From Pusillimonas sp. TS35 (GTDB lineage Bacteria > Pseudomonadota > Gammaproteobacteria > Burkholderiales > Burkholderiaceae_B): a stretch of 64,000 nt of DNA. The stretch is taken from contig NZ_WWER01000005.1 of assembly GCF_009857885.1 (NCBI RefSeq), positions 1-64,000 of the forward strand. Reading direction: 5' to 3'. This document shows, piece after piece, positions 1 through 8,866 of the stretch; position 1 is the first letter of the stretch, and every line of letters starts with the position of its first letter. Position numbers and translations under genes: made by a program. The notes below the pieces were generated by a model. That model was given only the letters and a program-made list of their open reading frames with translations, ran no database searches and was not told the DNA's origin.

Positions 1-93
1 CTGGGCTCGATCGGTGATATCCCGCCGGCCGAAGCCGAAGAGCGATACTATCGACAACTTGCAGCACCGGCTGAGGAACCTGTTTTACTTTAA
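1..93 (+). CDS. IS3-family transposase (OrfB), C-terminal end only
   Basis: This is the last 30 codons of an open frame entering from the left edge and stopping at TAA 91-93. The tail contains GSIGDIPPAEAEERYYR, which matches the conserved C-terminus of IS3-family OrfB integrase-type transposases (a proline-alanine-glutamate run, then a YYR-type motif). The DDE catalytic core would lie left of the window. The position immediately inside the terminal repeat supports the call. Whether the full transposase is intact cannot be judged here. Confidence 0.7.
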   Translation: MGSIGDIPPAEAEERYYRQLAAPAEEPVLL

Positions 94-126
94 CCCAACA
101 GCCTCCGCGATTTCCGGTTCGATTCA
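1..126 (+). mobile_element. Right end of an IS3-family insertion sequence (rest lies left of the window)
   Basis: The first 126 bases carry the 3' end of a transposase gene followed by a terminal inverted repeat. Read on the minus strand the repeat starts TGAATCGAACCGGAAATCG and continues into GGAGGCTGTTGG, which is the style of IS3-family ends. Position 126 is the last IS base because the methyltransferase reading frame to its right is open up to that point and is lost beyond it. The other end and any target duplication lie outside the window. Confidence 0.75.
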
Positions 127-1216
127 AAGCAATAATCAGAAAGTTGCCGGAACCGCAGGCGGGGTCGAAAATGCGCAGGCTCTGCAGGCGCACCAGCAAT
201 GCTTTCAGCTTCTTTTCATTACCACGTGACTTGTCCAGTTCGGCATGCAGTTTGTCCAGAAACAGCGGCTGTATCACCTTCATGATGTTGGACACTGAGG
301 TGTAATGCTGCCCGAGGTTACCGCGCTGCTCTTCGTCAATCACCGCCTGGAACATGGACCCGAAAATGTCCGGGTTGATCTCGGACCAGTCCAGCGCACC
401 GCACTCCAACAGCAGGCGCCGCGCCTTCCGGCCAAATTCAGGAACGGGTTCGTCATCCCGGAACAGACCGCCGTTCACATAGCGGAATGCCTGGAAATGG
501 CTGGGCATACGCTTACGCTGGGGCGAATTTTCTGCCAGATTCAGTACCGTGAACAGATCCGTAAAGAACTGGTCTACGTCTGAGCCGTCGTCGCGAGTGC
601 AGGCTTGCAGAGTGAGGGTCAGCTGGTTTTCTTCAAAAATACCGGTGTCTTCGGCATAGAAGCAGAACAGCAGGCGCGTTAAAAAGACATTCAGCGCGTG
701 GATGTCTTCCGGCTTGGTCAGGTCATTGCGTTCGCGGATCAGGTCGAACAGCTGGCCCATTTTTTCTGTGGCCTTGAGGTCAGCCGGGTGCTCCGAATAC
801 ATCACGGCTTTTTCATAACCGGCCAGGGGCAGGAAGAAGGCGTATTCCTTGTTCAGCTCTGCCATGTCGGTGACCAGGCGCTCGTCAGCCTTCACGTCGA
901 ACGCAGCCAGCGTCTGAAAATCAGTGACGATCACAAACCGGATATCATGGCGGGCGATCAGGTCAGTTTCTTTCAGGGTTTCCGCTTCGGCAGTCACGTC
1001 CTGGCCGACAGGTACTGCTCTGAAATAGAGTTTTTTCTTCAGGCCAATGTCGTCACCCGTACCCACGTTGCGGCTATCGCCTCCGTTGCGCAGGCGGGTG
1101 ATGGTGCTCTTGGGAAAGCCGTAGGCATCCAGGAAGTCAAAGATGAACTCATCAGGGTTGAGCTTGGAACATGCTTGTTCCAGAGATTCAATAATGTGTG
1201 CTTGGCTGACGGCCAT
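127..1216 (-). pseudogene. Large class I DNA methyltransferase (MmeI/YeeA-like), 3' part removed by IS insertion
   Basis: The gene starts at ATG 1216-1214 behind a GAAGGGAA-type ribosome site. It reads 363 codons before the IS boundary breaks the codon at 127. The N-terminal two-thirds resembles the helper region of large stand-alone DNA methyltransferases (IIG/MmeI-like restriction-modification and YeeA-type proteins), with segments such as LKKKLYFR, RFVIVTDFQTL and EYAFFLPLAGYEK. The SAM-binding motif I, FDPACGSGNFLI, lies at about residues 349-360, only a few residues before the break. The catalytic NPPY-type motif and target-recognition region that should follow are missing, so the remnant should be inactive unless the rest lies across the IS. 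It sits downstream of traI on the same strand, separated by a terminator. Confidence 0.8.
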
Positions 1217-1234
1217 CTTTGGGTTCCCTTCCTC

Positions 1235-1261
1235 AAAAAATGGGCCGGCGCTTCCCGGCCC
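1235..1261 (-). terminator. Rho-independent terminator between traI and the methyltransferase remnant
   Basis: A 7-bp perfect GC stem (GGGCCGG at 1242-1248 with CCGGCCC at 1255-1261, 6-base loop) is followed in the minus direction by a run of six T (1235-1240). It would stop transcripts leaving traI before the methyltransferase start at 1216. Confidence 0.7.
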
Positions 1262-1371
1262 GGCCATCCCCGCTTGTTGGGTGGACGGCGCGATCCTCTG
1301 TGGATTATACGTAGTCAGATTACGCTTTGTTACCTCGCGGGTTCTATGAACCCTGAGGCACCCTGGCTGCC

Positions 1372-4269
1372 TTATTGGAATTCCACATCGGATTCAAGCG
1401 GTGTGGGAAGGGGGCCGTGCTCTGCATGCACCTGGGCAAAGTCCGTCGTAACTGTGGGCTGCAAGTCATGAGCAAGCCCCTTGTAAGTCTGCCTGTCCAC
1501 CCTCTCAGGCAGCTTTTCTGCATCGTCGGTGAACACTGTCACCTCATGTCGTTCCCGCGAGATGCTGACATAGTAGGTGTCTTGAGCGGTGGTGCGGCTG
1601 AAGCTCTCTGCGTTGTAAAGCACCCGGTCGCAGGTCAGCCCCTGTGCGCTGTGCGCGGTAGTGGCGTAGGCGTAGTCCATGTTCAATGGCTGGTCTGTGG
1701 GTAGTCGGACATGGCGGCCCTGGGTTTCGAGCGTCACGCTTGCCGCGTCGATGGCTACGACTTTCGCCAGCTGCCCGTTGACCAGGTCGTGCCGAGCATC
1801 GTTGCGCGTGATGCGGACATGGTCGCCCACAGACAACTCTGCCGTGTTCATGTGATAGACCGACAGCTTGCTCATGGTCTTGGGGATGATTTCGATGGGC
1901 TGCGCGTTGGTCGGGTCTGCCCGGACAGGGATGACGCTGATGCGGTCATGGTGGGTGCTGCCGGTAACACGGTAAAGTTCGCCGCGTTTCAGGCCGCACT
2001 TGTAATCACGTTCTGGAATAACGATGTCACCTGCCGTATAAAAGCGGGCGACACTGCGTTCGGCACGGGTGGTGTCATGTCGGGTGAGCAGCTGGCACGG
2101 GCGGCCTTTGCCTTCCAGGCCAAGCAGGGCGTGGATGCGTTGATTGATTTCATTCCTTGAGGCGTTGGTGCCAGTCACGACAATGGTGTTGGCCTGTTCT
2201 GTGGCACTCAATCCCGTGTAGGTCTTGGCAATGGCTTCGTAGCGGGCCGAACTGTCGCGGGTTTTCCTGCCATGCTCGTCCGTGGTGAAGTCGTCTGGTA
2301 TCACGCGGATCGCATCGAGCAGCGGGAGAGACTGGCTGGCCCGGCCTGTGGCTGCGAGTTCTACCGCCTGGCGCAGCCGTGCCGTGCGTTGGCGCTGGAT
2401 GTCTCCCATTAATACGGTCTTCATTCCATTTTCCTGCAGCATAGCGAAGGCGCGACCTGCCTCGATGGCTTTGGTCTGGGCCGTGTCGCCCAGCAGCACC
2501 ACCTTGGCGCCTGTCGGTTGGATGAGGGCCAGCAGCTTGTCCATCTGCCGCACAGGCACCACTCCGGCTTCGTCAATAACCACGACGGATGTCGGCCCCA
2601 GGGAATCCAGGAATGGGCGCTTGTCGGCTGCGGCAAGAATAGACGCAATAGTATTGGCCGGAATGCCTTCGTCACGCAGGTTGCGCACCATGTTTCCGTA
2701 GGGCGCGAGCGCGGTCATGGTGTGGCCTTGTTCATGCAGAATTGATTGGGCGTTTTGCAGGGCGAAGGACTTCCCGGTACCGGCCAGCCCCTGGATGCCG
2801 GCGACCTGATCTTGCCCAGTGGTTATCAGCATGACTGCTTCGCGCTGGCCGGGCGTCAAAAGAGTGCCCAGGGCGTTTTCAGCGTTGGCGGCGTTGATCG
2901 TAGATTGCCAGGCACCCCGGCCTGCCTGTTCAACTGCCAATATCCTGGATTCGGCTTCATGGGCCTTTCGGGTGGCGTAGCGGGGGCTTTCCATCAACAG
3001 GCGGCCTTGGGCAATGGCTTCATCAACCAGCTGCAGGGCAGTGTCCTGGCTCAATCCGGTCAGCCGGGTGACTTCTGCCGTCCATCCTTCGCGGGTCATG
3101 GGCTGAGCTTCTTTGTCCTGTGTGCTGCTGTAATGCGGCGCTTCCTGGATCAGCGCACCGGATGCGACACGGCCCTGGATGGCTGTCTGGATAGCTGTGA
3201 TGTCGGTATGGCCGCCTGCATGGCGGATGGCGCTGTGCAGCAGATCGGCCAGGGGCATGACGGACTCCCGTTCAGCCAAGTGCTGGATAGCCCATTCCAG
3301 CGAAGCCTGCGCGACAAGATCGGCAGAGCCTTCCTGTACTTCGGGCGTCTGTCGTTCAGTGTCGTGGCGGGCCTGGTCAAACTGCATCCCGATAGCAGCA
3401 GCGGCTTCCCGCCACTGCTGGTGCAGTTCCGTGCGGCTGAAAGCTTGGGTTTTCTCCTGGCGGTGCGCCAGGTTGATACCCTGGCGCAGCGCGTGAGGGG
3501 CGTTGTCCCGGGTCGTCCCGCGCGCAGTCAGTTCAGCTGTAATGCCGGCGCTGCGCTTACTGAAGAACTCGATCTGTTCACGGGTAATATGGGCTAGCTC
3601 GATATAGTTCTTCTCATGACGAACGGCATACCCCAGGGCGCGGACATTACGTTCAAGCTCAGCCTGATAGATGGCGTCTGTCACCCGCAACAGCTTGAAA
3701 ATCGCCTCGTTCGAGAGCGACACCCAGTTACCGTCAGCGCGCTGGGTCAGGTTCATCAGCAAGGCGTGGACGTGCAGGTGAGGGTCAGGCACTGCATCTT
3801 CCGTAGGGCGGGCGGTTTCGTGGCGGAACTTGGCAATGATAAGGTTGCCAGTCTGTTCCACCCGCGACTTGCCGTTTTCCTTGCGGCGACCCATGGTCAG
3901 ATGCTGTTCGACATAGGCGAGGGCAGCCGCCACGGCCTGATCGTTGGCATGAATCAGGCGCTCATCTCCCCCGATCAGTGCCTGCAGCGTGATGCTCTTG
4001 GGCGCACCAAAGGTCAAATCAAGTGCAGCACGGGCCTTTGCATCCTTGCGGATCGACCGGCCAGCCGTCACGTTCCGGCCAAAGTCGCCCTGCAGCATGG
4101 CTTTGAAGCGGGCAGGGCCAATCTCACCGACTGCGCCCAGGCGGCGAGCGCCTTCGCCTTGCCAGGTTGCGGCACCACCGTCGCGGCAGTAGTAGTCGTC
4201 GGCCTGGTCGGCGTAGTAGTGGGTGGCAAGGGATGCGCGGGCACGGTAGATTTGGCTGTGGGAGATCAT
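1372..4269 (-). CDS. traI: Conjugative relaxase-helicase TraI/TrwC (MOBF family)
   Basis: This protein nicks oriT, stays bound to the 5' end of the transferred strand and unwinds the plasmid during conjugation. With the start at ATG 4269 (GGAG 6-9 bases upstream) it is 965 aa, close to TrwC of R388. Catalytic tyrosines occur as Y18-Y19 and Y26-Y27, the same spacing as TrwC. A metal-binding histidine set follows (H150 and the PDPHLHVH motif with H164, H166, H168), plus D84 in LDLTFGAPKS. The C-terminal half is a RecD-like superfamily 1 helicase with Walker A GLAGTGKS near residue 500 and a VVVIDEAG Walker B. An in-frame upstream ATG at 4308 has no good ribosome site. The gene is intact. In related plasmids it directly follows traD, but here the two are separated by a three-gene defence module on the opposite strand. 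Confidence 0.95.
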   Translation of the reverse strand: MISHSQIYRARASLATHYYADQADDYYCRDGGAATWQGEGARRLGAVGEIGPARFKAMLQGDFGRNVTAGRSIRKDAKARAALDLTFGAPKSITLQALIGGDERLIHANDQAVAAALAYVEQHLTMGRRKENGKSRVEQTGNLIIAKFRHETARPTEDAVPDPHLHVHALLMNLTQRADGNWVSLSNEAIFKLLRVTDAIYQAELERNVRALGYAVRHEKNYIELAHITREQIEFFSKRSAGITAELTARGTTRDNAPHALRQGINLAHRQEKTQAFSRTELHQQWREAAAAIGMQFDQARHDTERQTPEVQEGSADLVAQASLEWAIQHLAERESVMPLADLLHSAIRHAGGHTDITAIQTAIQGRVASGALIQEAPHYSSTQDKEAQPMTREGWTAEVTRLTGLSQDTALQLVDEAIAQGRLLMESPRYATRKAHEAESRILAVEQAGRGAWQSTINAANAENALGTLLTPGQREAVMLITTGQDQVAGIQGLAGTGKSFALQNAQSILHEQGHTMTALAPYGNMVRNLRDEGIPANTIASILAAADKRPFLDSLGPTSVVVIDEAGVVPVRQMDKLLALIQPTGAKVVLLGDTAQTKAIEAGRAFAMLQENGMKTVLMGDIQRQRTARLRQAVELAATGRASQSLPLLDAIRVIPDDFTTDEHGRKTRDSSARYEAIAKTYTGLSATEQANTIVVTGTNASRNEINQRIHALLGLEGKGRPCQLLTRHDTTRAERSVARFYTAGDIVIPERDYKCGLKRGELYRVTGSTHHDRISVIPVRADPTNAQPIEIIPKTMSKLSVYHMNTAELSVGDHVRITRNDARHDLVNGQLAKVVAIDAASVTLETQGRHVRLPTDQPLNMDYAYATTAHSAQGLTCDRVLYNAESFSRTTAQDTYYVSISRERHEVTVFTDDAEKLPERVDRQTYKGLAHDLQPTVTTDFAQVHAEHGPLPTPLESDVEFQ

Positions 4270-4575
4270 GGGGGCTCCGGGGAAGGGCGAGGAGAAGAGG
4301 GTGGGCATTCTTCCGAGCCGATGCGGACTATGGGAGATAGCACTATCGGGATTGACGAACAGCCTGAAGATGTCCTGTCCGATGCAGTGTCGGTGAAAAA
4401 GAACCGTTCACCCTCGTAATAGTTTCTGCGTCAACTACAATTTGATACTCTTTAAGCTTGGTCAACAATCGTCTGGGCTAACCGGCGCAACACGAGCTCA
4501 TACTCGGTGCAAAGCAAAAGACATTACTGGCGCGCTGAGTCGATTATCAAAAAATTGGCTGGTATACGTGTTCAC
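4270..4575. promoter_or_regulatory. Divergent intergenic region between traI and the ABC-3C operon
   Basis: About 300 bases without a convincing gene separate two divergent starts. Because the defence genes separate traI from traD, a promoter for traI is expected here as well as one for the plus-strand operon. An inverted repeat GGTGAA (4392-4397) / TTCACC (4407-4412) is visible and could be an operator. No clear -35/-10 pair was identified. A GTG at 4507 would extend the HNH frame by 23 codons but lacks a ribosome site. Confidence 0.4.
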
Positions 4576-5364
4576 ATGACTACGAAGAAAACTGCGGCAG
4601 CAAAAAAGCCAAATTCCCGTCCCTCGATCGGAATTGCGTTTGAGCTATCACTGTGCGCCGAGGTCAACAACATCTGTCCTAATTGCGCCCAACCGCTCTT
4701 TCGCACGAAGGGCGGCAGGAACTATAAAGACTATGAGATCGCACATATCTATCCCTTGAACCCTACACCTACCGAAGAGGAGCTGTTGAAAAGTGAGACT
4801 CGACTTTCGGCTAATCCGAATGATGCCGAAAACCTGATTCCACTATGTTTTTCGTGCCACAAGGTCTACGACACACCGAAGACAGCTGAAAATTACCGGG
4901 ATCTAGTTCAAAAGAAGAAAGCAATTTTGTTGGAAAATAAACAGAGAAATATATTCCTGCAATATGCGCTCGAACGAGAGATCAGCGAGATAATAGATTC
5001 GCTGTGCGATAGCAGCGTTGATTTTGAAATGGGCTCGAATTTCGAGGCGAAGCGGGTAGATAGAAAATTAGACAGCACTATTCGACCTCTGACAAAAAGG
5101 AAAATAAAAAATGACGTATCTTCTTTCTATCTTTTCGTCAGGGAAAGGTTTAGTGATCTTGAGCGCGCCGACCCCAACAAGGCGGTTCTAGTTGCACAAC
5201 AAATAAAGAGTTTTTATTTAAAGCAAAAGACAATTTGCTCAAACCAACAAGAGATCTTTGATAATACAGTCCGCTGGATTCAGTCCAAGCACACAGCTGG
5301 CTCCACGCCGGCGGCCGAAGTCATCGCTGCTTTTTTTGTCCAGAATTGCGAGCTGTTTGAATGA
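4576..5364 (+). CDS. ABC-3C defence system effector: HNH nuclease with ABC-3C C-terminal domain
   Basis: This 262-aa protein has a basic lysine-rich start. A zinc-supported HNH fold follows: CPNC near residue 36, EIAHIYP with the catalytic-type histidine near 57, then NLIPLCFSCH around 90-99, giving two CxxC pairs and the N/H ligands. The C-terminal half (from about residue 175) is helical and matches the style of the ABC-three-component C-terminal domain that tethers effectors to their ABC ATPase. Role by family and context: a nuclease released or directed by the ATPase during phage or plasmid attack. The stop overlaps the next start as ATGA, so the three genes are probably translationally coupled. 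The sequence is clearly AT-richer than the conjugation genes, consistent with acquired cargo. ATG 4576 is preferred, but its ribosome site is weak. Confidence 0.8.
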   Translation: MTTKKTAAAKKPNSRPSIGIAFELSLCAEVNNICPNCAQPLFRTKGGRNYKDYEIAHIYPLNPTPTEEELLKSETRLSANPNDAENLIPLCFSCHKVYDTPKTAENYRDLVQKKKAILLENKQRNIFLQYALEREISEIIDSLCDSSVDFEMGSNFEAKRVDRKLDSTIRPLTKRKIKNDVSSFYLFVRERFSDLERADPNKAVLVAQQIKSFYLKQKTICSNQQEIFDNTVRWIQSKHTAGSTPAAEVIAAFFVQNCELFE

Positions 5365-5582
5365 TTACGCCAAATAAATTCATTTCTTTTGAGCAGTCGG
5401 TGCTTTCTAAGTTGCCATCTTTGCTTGTAGATAAAAGCCGAATAGGTATCCACGAACTTTACAGCGAAGTAGCTGATCGATTCGAAAGCGTAGATCAATT
5501 TATGTTGGCATTGGATGTGCTCTACATCCTCAACAAAATCGACATTGATTTCCATTCGGGAGTTGTTAGCTATGCTGACTGA
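5361..5582 (+). CDS. ABC-3C system middle component (small)
   Basis: A 73-aa acidic-to-neutral helical protein starts ATGA-overlapped with the HNH gene and itself overlaps the ATPase gene by 11 bases. It shows no catalytic motif. Size, position between effector and ABC ATPase, and its winged-helix-like pattern (HELYSEVADRFESVDQFML, LDVLYILNKI) fit the middle-component families of ABC-3C systems, which are thought to bridge effector and ATPase. The exact middle-component subfamily cannot be assigned by eye. The function is inferred from gene order. Confidence 0.75.
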   Translation: MITPNKFISFEQSVLSKLPSLLVDKSRIGIHELYSEVADRFESVDQFMLALDVLYILNKIDIDFHSGVVSYAD

Positions 5583-7185
5583 AATCCGTTCGACCGCATT
5601 CCGGAAGTCCCTTATTAAGTTCCATCCGGGATTGAATGTGATTCTTGGCGATGAGAATGCTACAAACTCCATTGGAAAGTCGAGTGCTCTTATGGTCATC
5701 GATTTTGTGTTTGGTGGCGATTCATTCGTTGAGCATAACGAGGACGCCGTACGAGAGTTGGGCGATCACTCCTACCTCTTTTGCTTCAAGTTCGAGGACG
5801 AATGTTTTTATTTTAGACGAGACACCGTTAACCCTTCGGTAGTCTTCCGTTGCGATCCAAAATATGCCCCTATTGATAAGTGGGATTTAAAAGCTTATAC
5901 GGCTTGGCTCAAGTCACAGTATTTCCCTGAGGCGCTGCGGATCACCTTTCGTGGCATGGTTGGATTATTCTCTCGGATATGGCCGAAGCCCAACGTCACA
6001 AATGTGCGTCGTCCTCTGCACGTCTTTCCCGGTCAGAGTGGCTCTGAGTGCGTAAGTAATCTGATCAAAGTGTTCAATCGTTATGGCGAAGTCGAGGCGG
6101 CCCAAACGGCAACTACCGACAAGAAAGGTGAGAAGAATGCGCTCAGAAATGCTTTTAGGCACTCGATTGTGGAGAAGATCACTAAAGCCCAATATTCGAA
6201 GAATGTCGTCGAGTTGGAAAATATTCGTACCGAGGTCGACACAATTAAATCCGAGCTATCACGGTTTGCTTTGAATTTACGTGAAGTGATTGATCAAGAT
6301 CTGCTCGAACTAAAAAAGGCGAAAGATTTGTTGCTTTCGCAGCGGCTGAGACTACGGTCTAAGTTGCAAAGAACGGAGCGAAATCTAAAAGAAAATAAGT
6401 TCATTCAGAGCAAGCAGTTCGAGGCTTTGTGCGATTTTTTTCCGAATGTTAATCATGATCGGATTGCGGAAATCGAGCTATTTCATAGCTCGCTCTCCGC
6501 AGTTCTAAAGAAGGAATTGCAGGAGACGGAAAAGGCCGCTCGATTACAACTGGATACCACCGACAATGCGATTGCGGAGCTCGACAGGCAGATATCTGAA
6601 CGTCTTAATAACTATGACAATCCAGTGGCGCTCATCGAACGAGTGTCAGGTCTCTCGGGGAAATGGAGTCGCTTAAGGCGTGAAAATGATCACTTCGAGA
6701 AGCAAACGAAAATCGACATTGAACTAGCTGCTTTGCAGGAGGCACTTTCTAGCTTGAAGATTCGGATTCTGAAGGATATGGAATCATCAATAAATGCAGC
6801 CATAAGAGCTATTGTTGACCGCATCTATGGGCCAGAGTCGCGGGCTCCCGCTCTTGAGCTGAACGAAGACGGATATACGTATCAAATCGTCGATGATACC
6901 GGAACGGGTACCGCTTACGCCAATCTTGTCATTTTTGATCTCGCTATTCTCGAATTGACGCAGCTTCCGTTTCTCATTCACGATTCCCCACTTTTTAAGA
7001 ACGTCGAAAATAATGCTGTCGCGAAATTCGTAGACGAATATCGGCGCTCTAATAAGCAGGTGTTCATATCGCTCGATCAGATTAAAAAGTACGGAGCGGA
7101 GGCGGCTGCAGAGCTGGAAAGCCTTTGTGTGCTCCAACTAGACAAAACTAACGTCTTGTATACGGCCAATTGGGGTAAAAAATGA
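5572..7185 (+). CDS. ABC-3C system ABC ATPase, DUF2326 family (SMC/Rad50-like)
   Basis: This 537-aa ATPase starts with MLTEIRS at ATG 5572, inside the end of the middle-component gene. The N-terminal domain has the extended P-loop GDENATNSIGKSS (about residues 25-37), typical of DUF2326 and related SbcC/Rad50-like ATPases. A long charged coiled-coil region spans roughly residues 200-420. The C-terminal half-domain contains a Walker B-like LPFLIHDSP stretch near residue 468, then a VFISLDQ strand. By family and context it is the sensor/switch of a three-component conflict system. Its stop at 7185 is only 10 bases from the traD stop at 7196, so the two genes run head-on with no visible terminator between them. 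Confidence 0.85.
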   Translation: MLTEIRSTAFRKSLIKFHPGLNVILGDENATNSIGKSSALMVIDFVFGGDSFVEHNEDAVRELGDHSYLFCFKFEDECFYFRRDTVNPSVVFRCDPKYAPIDKWDLKAYTAWLKSQYFPEALRITFRGMVGLFSRIWPKPNVTNVRRPLHVFPGQSGSECVSNLIKVFNRYGEVEAAQTATTDKKGEKNALRNAFRHSIVEKITKAQYSKNVVELENIRTEVDTIKSELSRFALNLREVIDQDLLELKKAKDLLLSQRLRLRSKLQRTERNLKENKFIQSKQFEALCDFFPNVNHDRIAEIELFHSSLSAVLKKELQETEKAARLQLDTTDNAIAELDRQISERLNNYDNPVALIERVSGLSGKWSRLRRENDHFEKQTKIDIELAALQEALSSLKIRILKDMESSINAAIRAIVDRIYGPESRAPALELNEDGYTYQIVDDTGTGTAYANLVIFDLAILELTQLPFLIHDSPLFKNVENNAVAKFVDEYRRSNKQVFISLDQIKKYGAEAAAELESLCVLQLDKTNVLYTANWGKK

Positions 7186-7195
7186 TGACGAGGCT

Positions 7196-8854
7196 TCAGT
7201 CGGAGTGTTTCACCTGTCCAGTTATTTCATGGGCTGCAGTGTTTGACAAAACATTCCAGGGCTCCTGGAATGCCGCCGTAGCCGTCGGGAACTCGTTGAA
7301 CGGTAAACGTATCCGCGCGATCGAATAATCCCCTGCCAACGCGACATACCCACCTAACGCTGGCAGCGCCTGAATCTGCGCTGCCGTTACCACTTCCTCC
7401 GTCACCCGTTCCATGTTGTCCGACGTGTTGCGGTTATCCGCACTGCGGCTGATGCTGAACTTGGGTCTTTCCACTTCATGCTTGCCAAGGCTTTCACTCA
7501 TGTCCTTGGCCGTCTGCGGGTCGGTGCGGGAGCCGCCCAGCACCGCCAGGTTGCGGAAGCTGGCGCGTATCGTGGTCGCCATGGTGCTCCCGTAGATATG
7601 TTCCAGCTGTGAGGTGCTTTGCAGGCCGGCAACAACGCGCAGGCCGTTTTTGCGGCCTTTGGTCAGACCGGCTTCCAGTGAGGGCAGCGCTTCCAGGCTG
7701 GCCAGTTCGTCAATGAACAGCCACCAGCGCCGGTGGGCGCTTTCAGGCATGGACAGAATGGACGTGATGAACACGTCGGCCCAGGAAGACACCAGGGGCT
7801 TCATGGAACTCATCATGTCTTCGCGCCAATTGATATACAGGTTGCCGTCGTCGGGCTTTGCCAGCCAGTCGCGAATGGAAAATCTGCCGGGTTTCATTCC
7901 GGTATGTTCCGACAGCTTGTTTGACAGCACGAAGCGGGCGGAAGACAGTGCCTTGCTGGCTTCGCTGGAACCGACAAACAGGGATTCGGCCAGGGTGCCT
8001 TCCAGGAATTGCTTTAAGACCTTGGGGTCTTCGATGGTGCAAAGCCGGAACAGATCCATGATGCTGGCTTTTTCGCCCTGTAGCTCATAGAGCTTCTTGG
8101 CCGTTTCGCGCAGCAGCAGGCGGCCGAAATCGTTCCATTCTTCCGCATTGCGATCCTGGCTCATAGGCACCATGGAACGGGCCAGACGCTTCCAGTCGTA
8201 ATCAGCGCGCACTTCGTTAAAGAAAGACCAACCCTGGCTGCGGGCATCGTAGGGGTTGAGGATGACATCGTTGGGCTGCCAGAATTTGCTGAGCAAATCA
8301 CCATTGGGGTCAATGACGATCATGCGGTCATTACGTGCTGGCGTCTGGCCGGATAGATGCCTGACCATGTCATGCTGTGAGCGTTTGAGCACCGATGCCG
8401 CCATGTTCCGTAGCAACACCGATTTTCCCGAACCGGTGGCGCCGCTGATAAGCAGGTGCAGGTTCTCATTGGCGGTCGGCATGGGGATGCCGCCCACGTC
8501 TATCTGCATTTTGCCGCGCTCTTCACACTGACGTGCCAGGTTTTTGGCGCTGGTGGTGCGGGTGCCGCGCACAAAGCGTTTGTAGGCTGCGCCTTCAAAG
8601 CCTTCTGTCCTGGCGGTGCGCCCAATGAAAAGAATCAGCGCCAGGGAGAGAACCAGGCCGACACCCAGCGCACCGTAGAGCAGGGGGTACTGCGGTGTGA
8701 GCATCACAAAATGCCGGAAGGTGCGGGCGTTCCAGTCGCGCCAGTGCATCTGGCTTGCCCAGGTGGCTGCCAGCATCCACGCTGCTGTGGGGAAAATTGC
8801 CAGCGAGAATGCGGCGATCCGCCGCCGGGTGATAGGTGAGATCAGTGTGGACAT
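7196..8854 (-). CDS. traD: Type IV coupling protein TraD/VirD4 (TrwB-like)
   Basis: This inner-membrane ATPase hands the relaxase-DNA complex to the type IV secretion channel. It has 552 aa. Two membrane segments lie near the N-terminus (about residues 14-32 and 57-77). Then comes a P-loop GATGSGKS at about residues 137-144 and a Walker B WLFIDELASLE near residue 357, in the VirD4/TraG/TrwB arrangement. The size is slightly above TrwB (507 aa). It follows stbC by 12 bases and is probably read from the same minus-strand transcript as the stb genes. Downstream it collides with the plus-strand ATPase of the ABC-3C module. Confidence 0.93.
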   Translation of the reverse strand: MSTLISPITRRRIAAFSLAIFPTAAWMLAATWASQMHWRDWNARTFRHFVMLTPQYPLLYGALGVGLVLSLALILFIGRTARTEGFEGAAYKRFVRGTRTTSAKNLARQCEERGKMQIDVGGIPMPTANENLHLLISGATGSGKSVLLRNMAASVLKRSQHDMVRHLSGQTPARNDRMIVIDPNGDLLSKFWQPNDVILNPYDARSQGWSFFNEVRADYDWKRLARSMVPMSQDRNAEEWNDFGRLLLRETAKKLYELQGEKASIMDLFRLCTIEDPKVLKQFLEGTLAESLFVGSSEASKALSSARFVLSNKLSEHTGMKPGRFSIRDWLAKPDDGNLYINWREDMMSSMKPLVSSWADVFITSILSMPESAHRRWWLFIDELASLEALPSLEAGLTKGRKNGLRVVAGLQSTSQLEHIYGSTMATTIRASFRNLAVLGGSRTDPQTAKDMSESLGKHEVERPKFSISRSADNRNTSDNMERVTEEVVTAAQIQALPALGGYVALAGDYSIARIRLPFNEFPTATAAFQEPWNVLSNTAAHEITGQVKHSD

Positions 8855-8866
8855 GGGGGATGAACC

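Noticed and set aside
305-1471. Plus-strand open frames opposite the methyltransferase and traI
   Set aside because: They lack family motifs and ribosome sites and mirror the minus-strand coding sequence, which carries clear methyltransferase and relaxase motifs.
4270-4308. Longer start for traI at 4308
   Set aside because: It would move the catalytic tyrosines away from the Y18/Y26 spacing of TrwC, and only ATG 4269 has a ribosome site.
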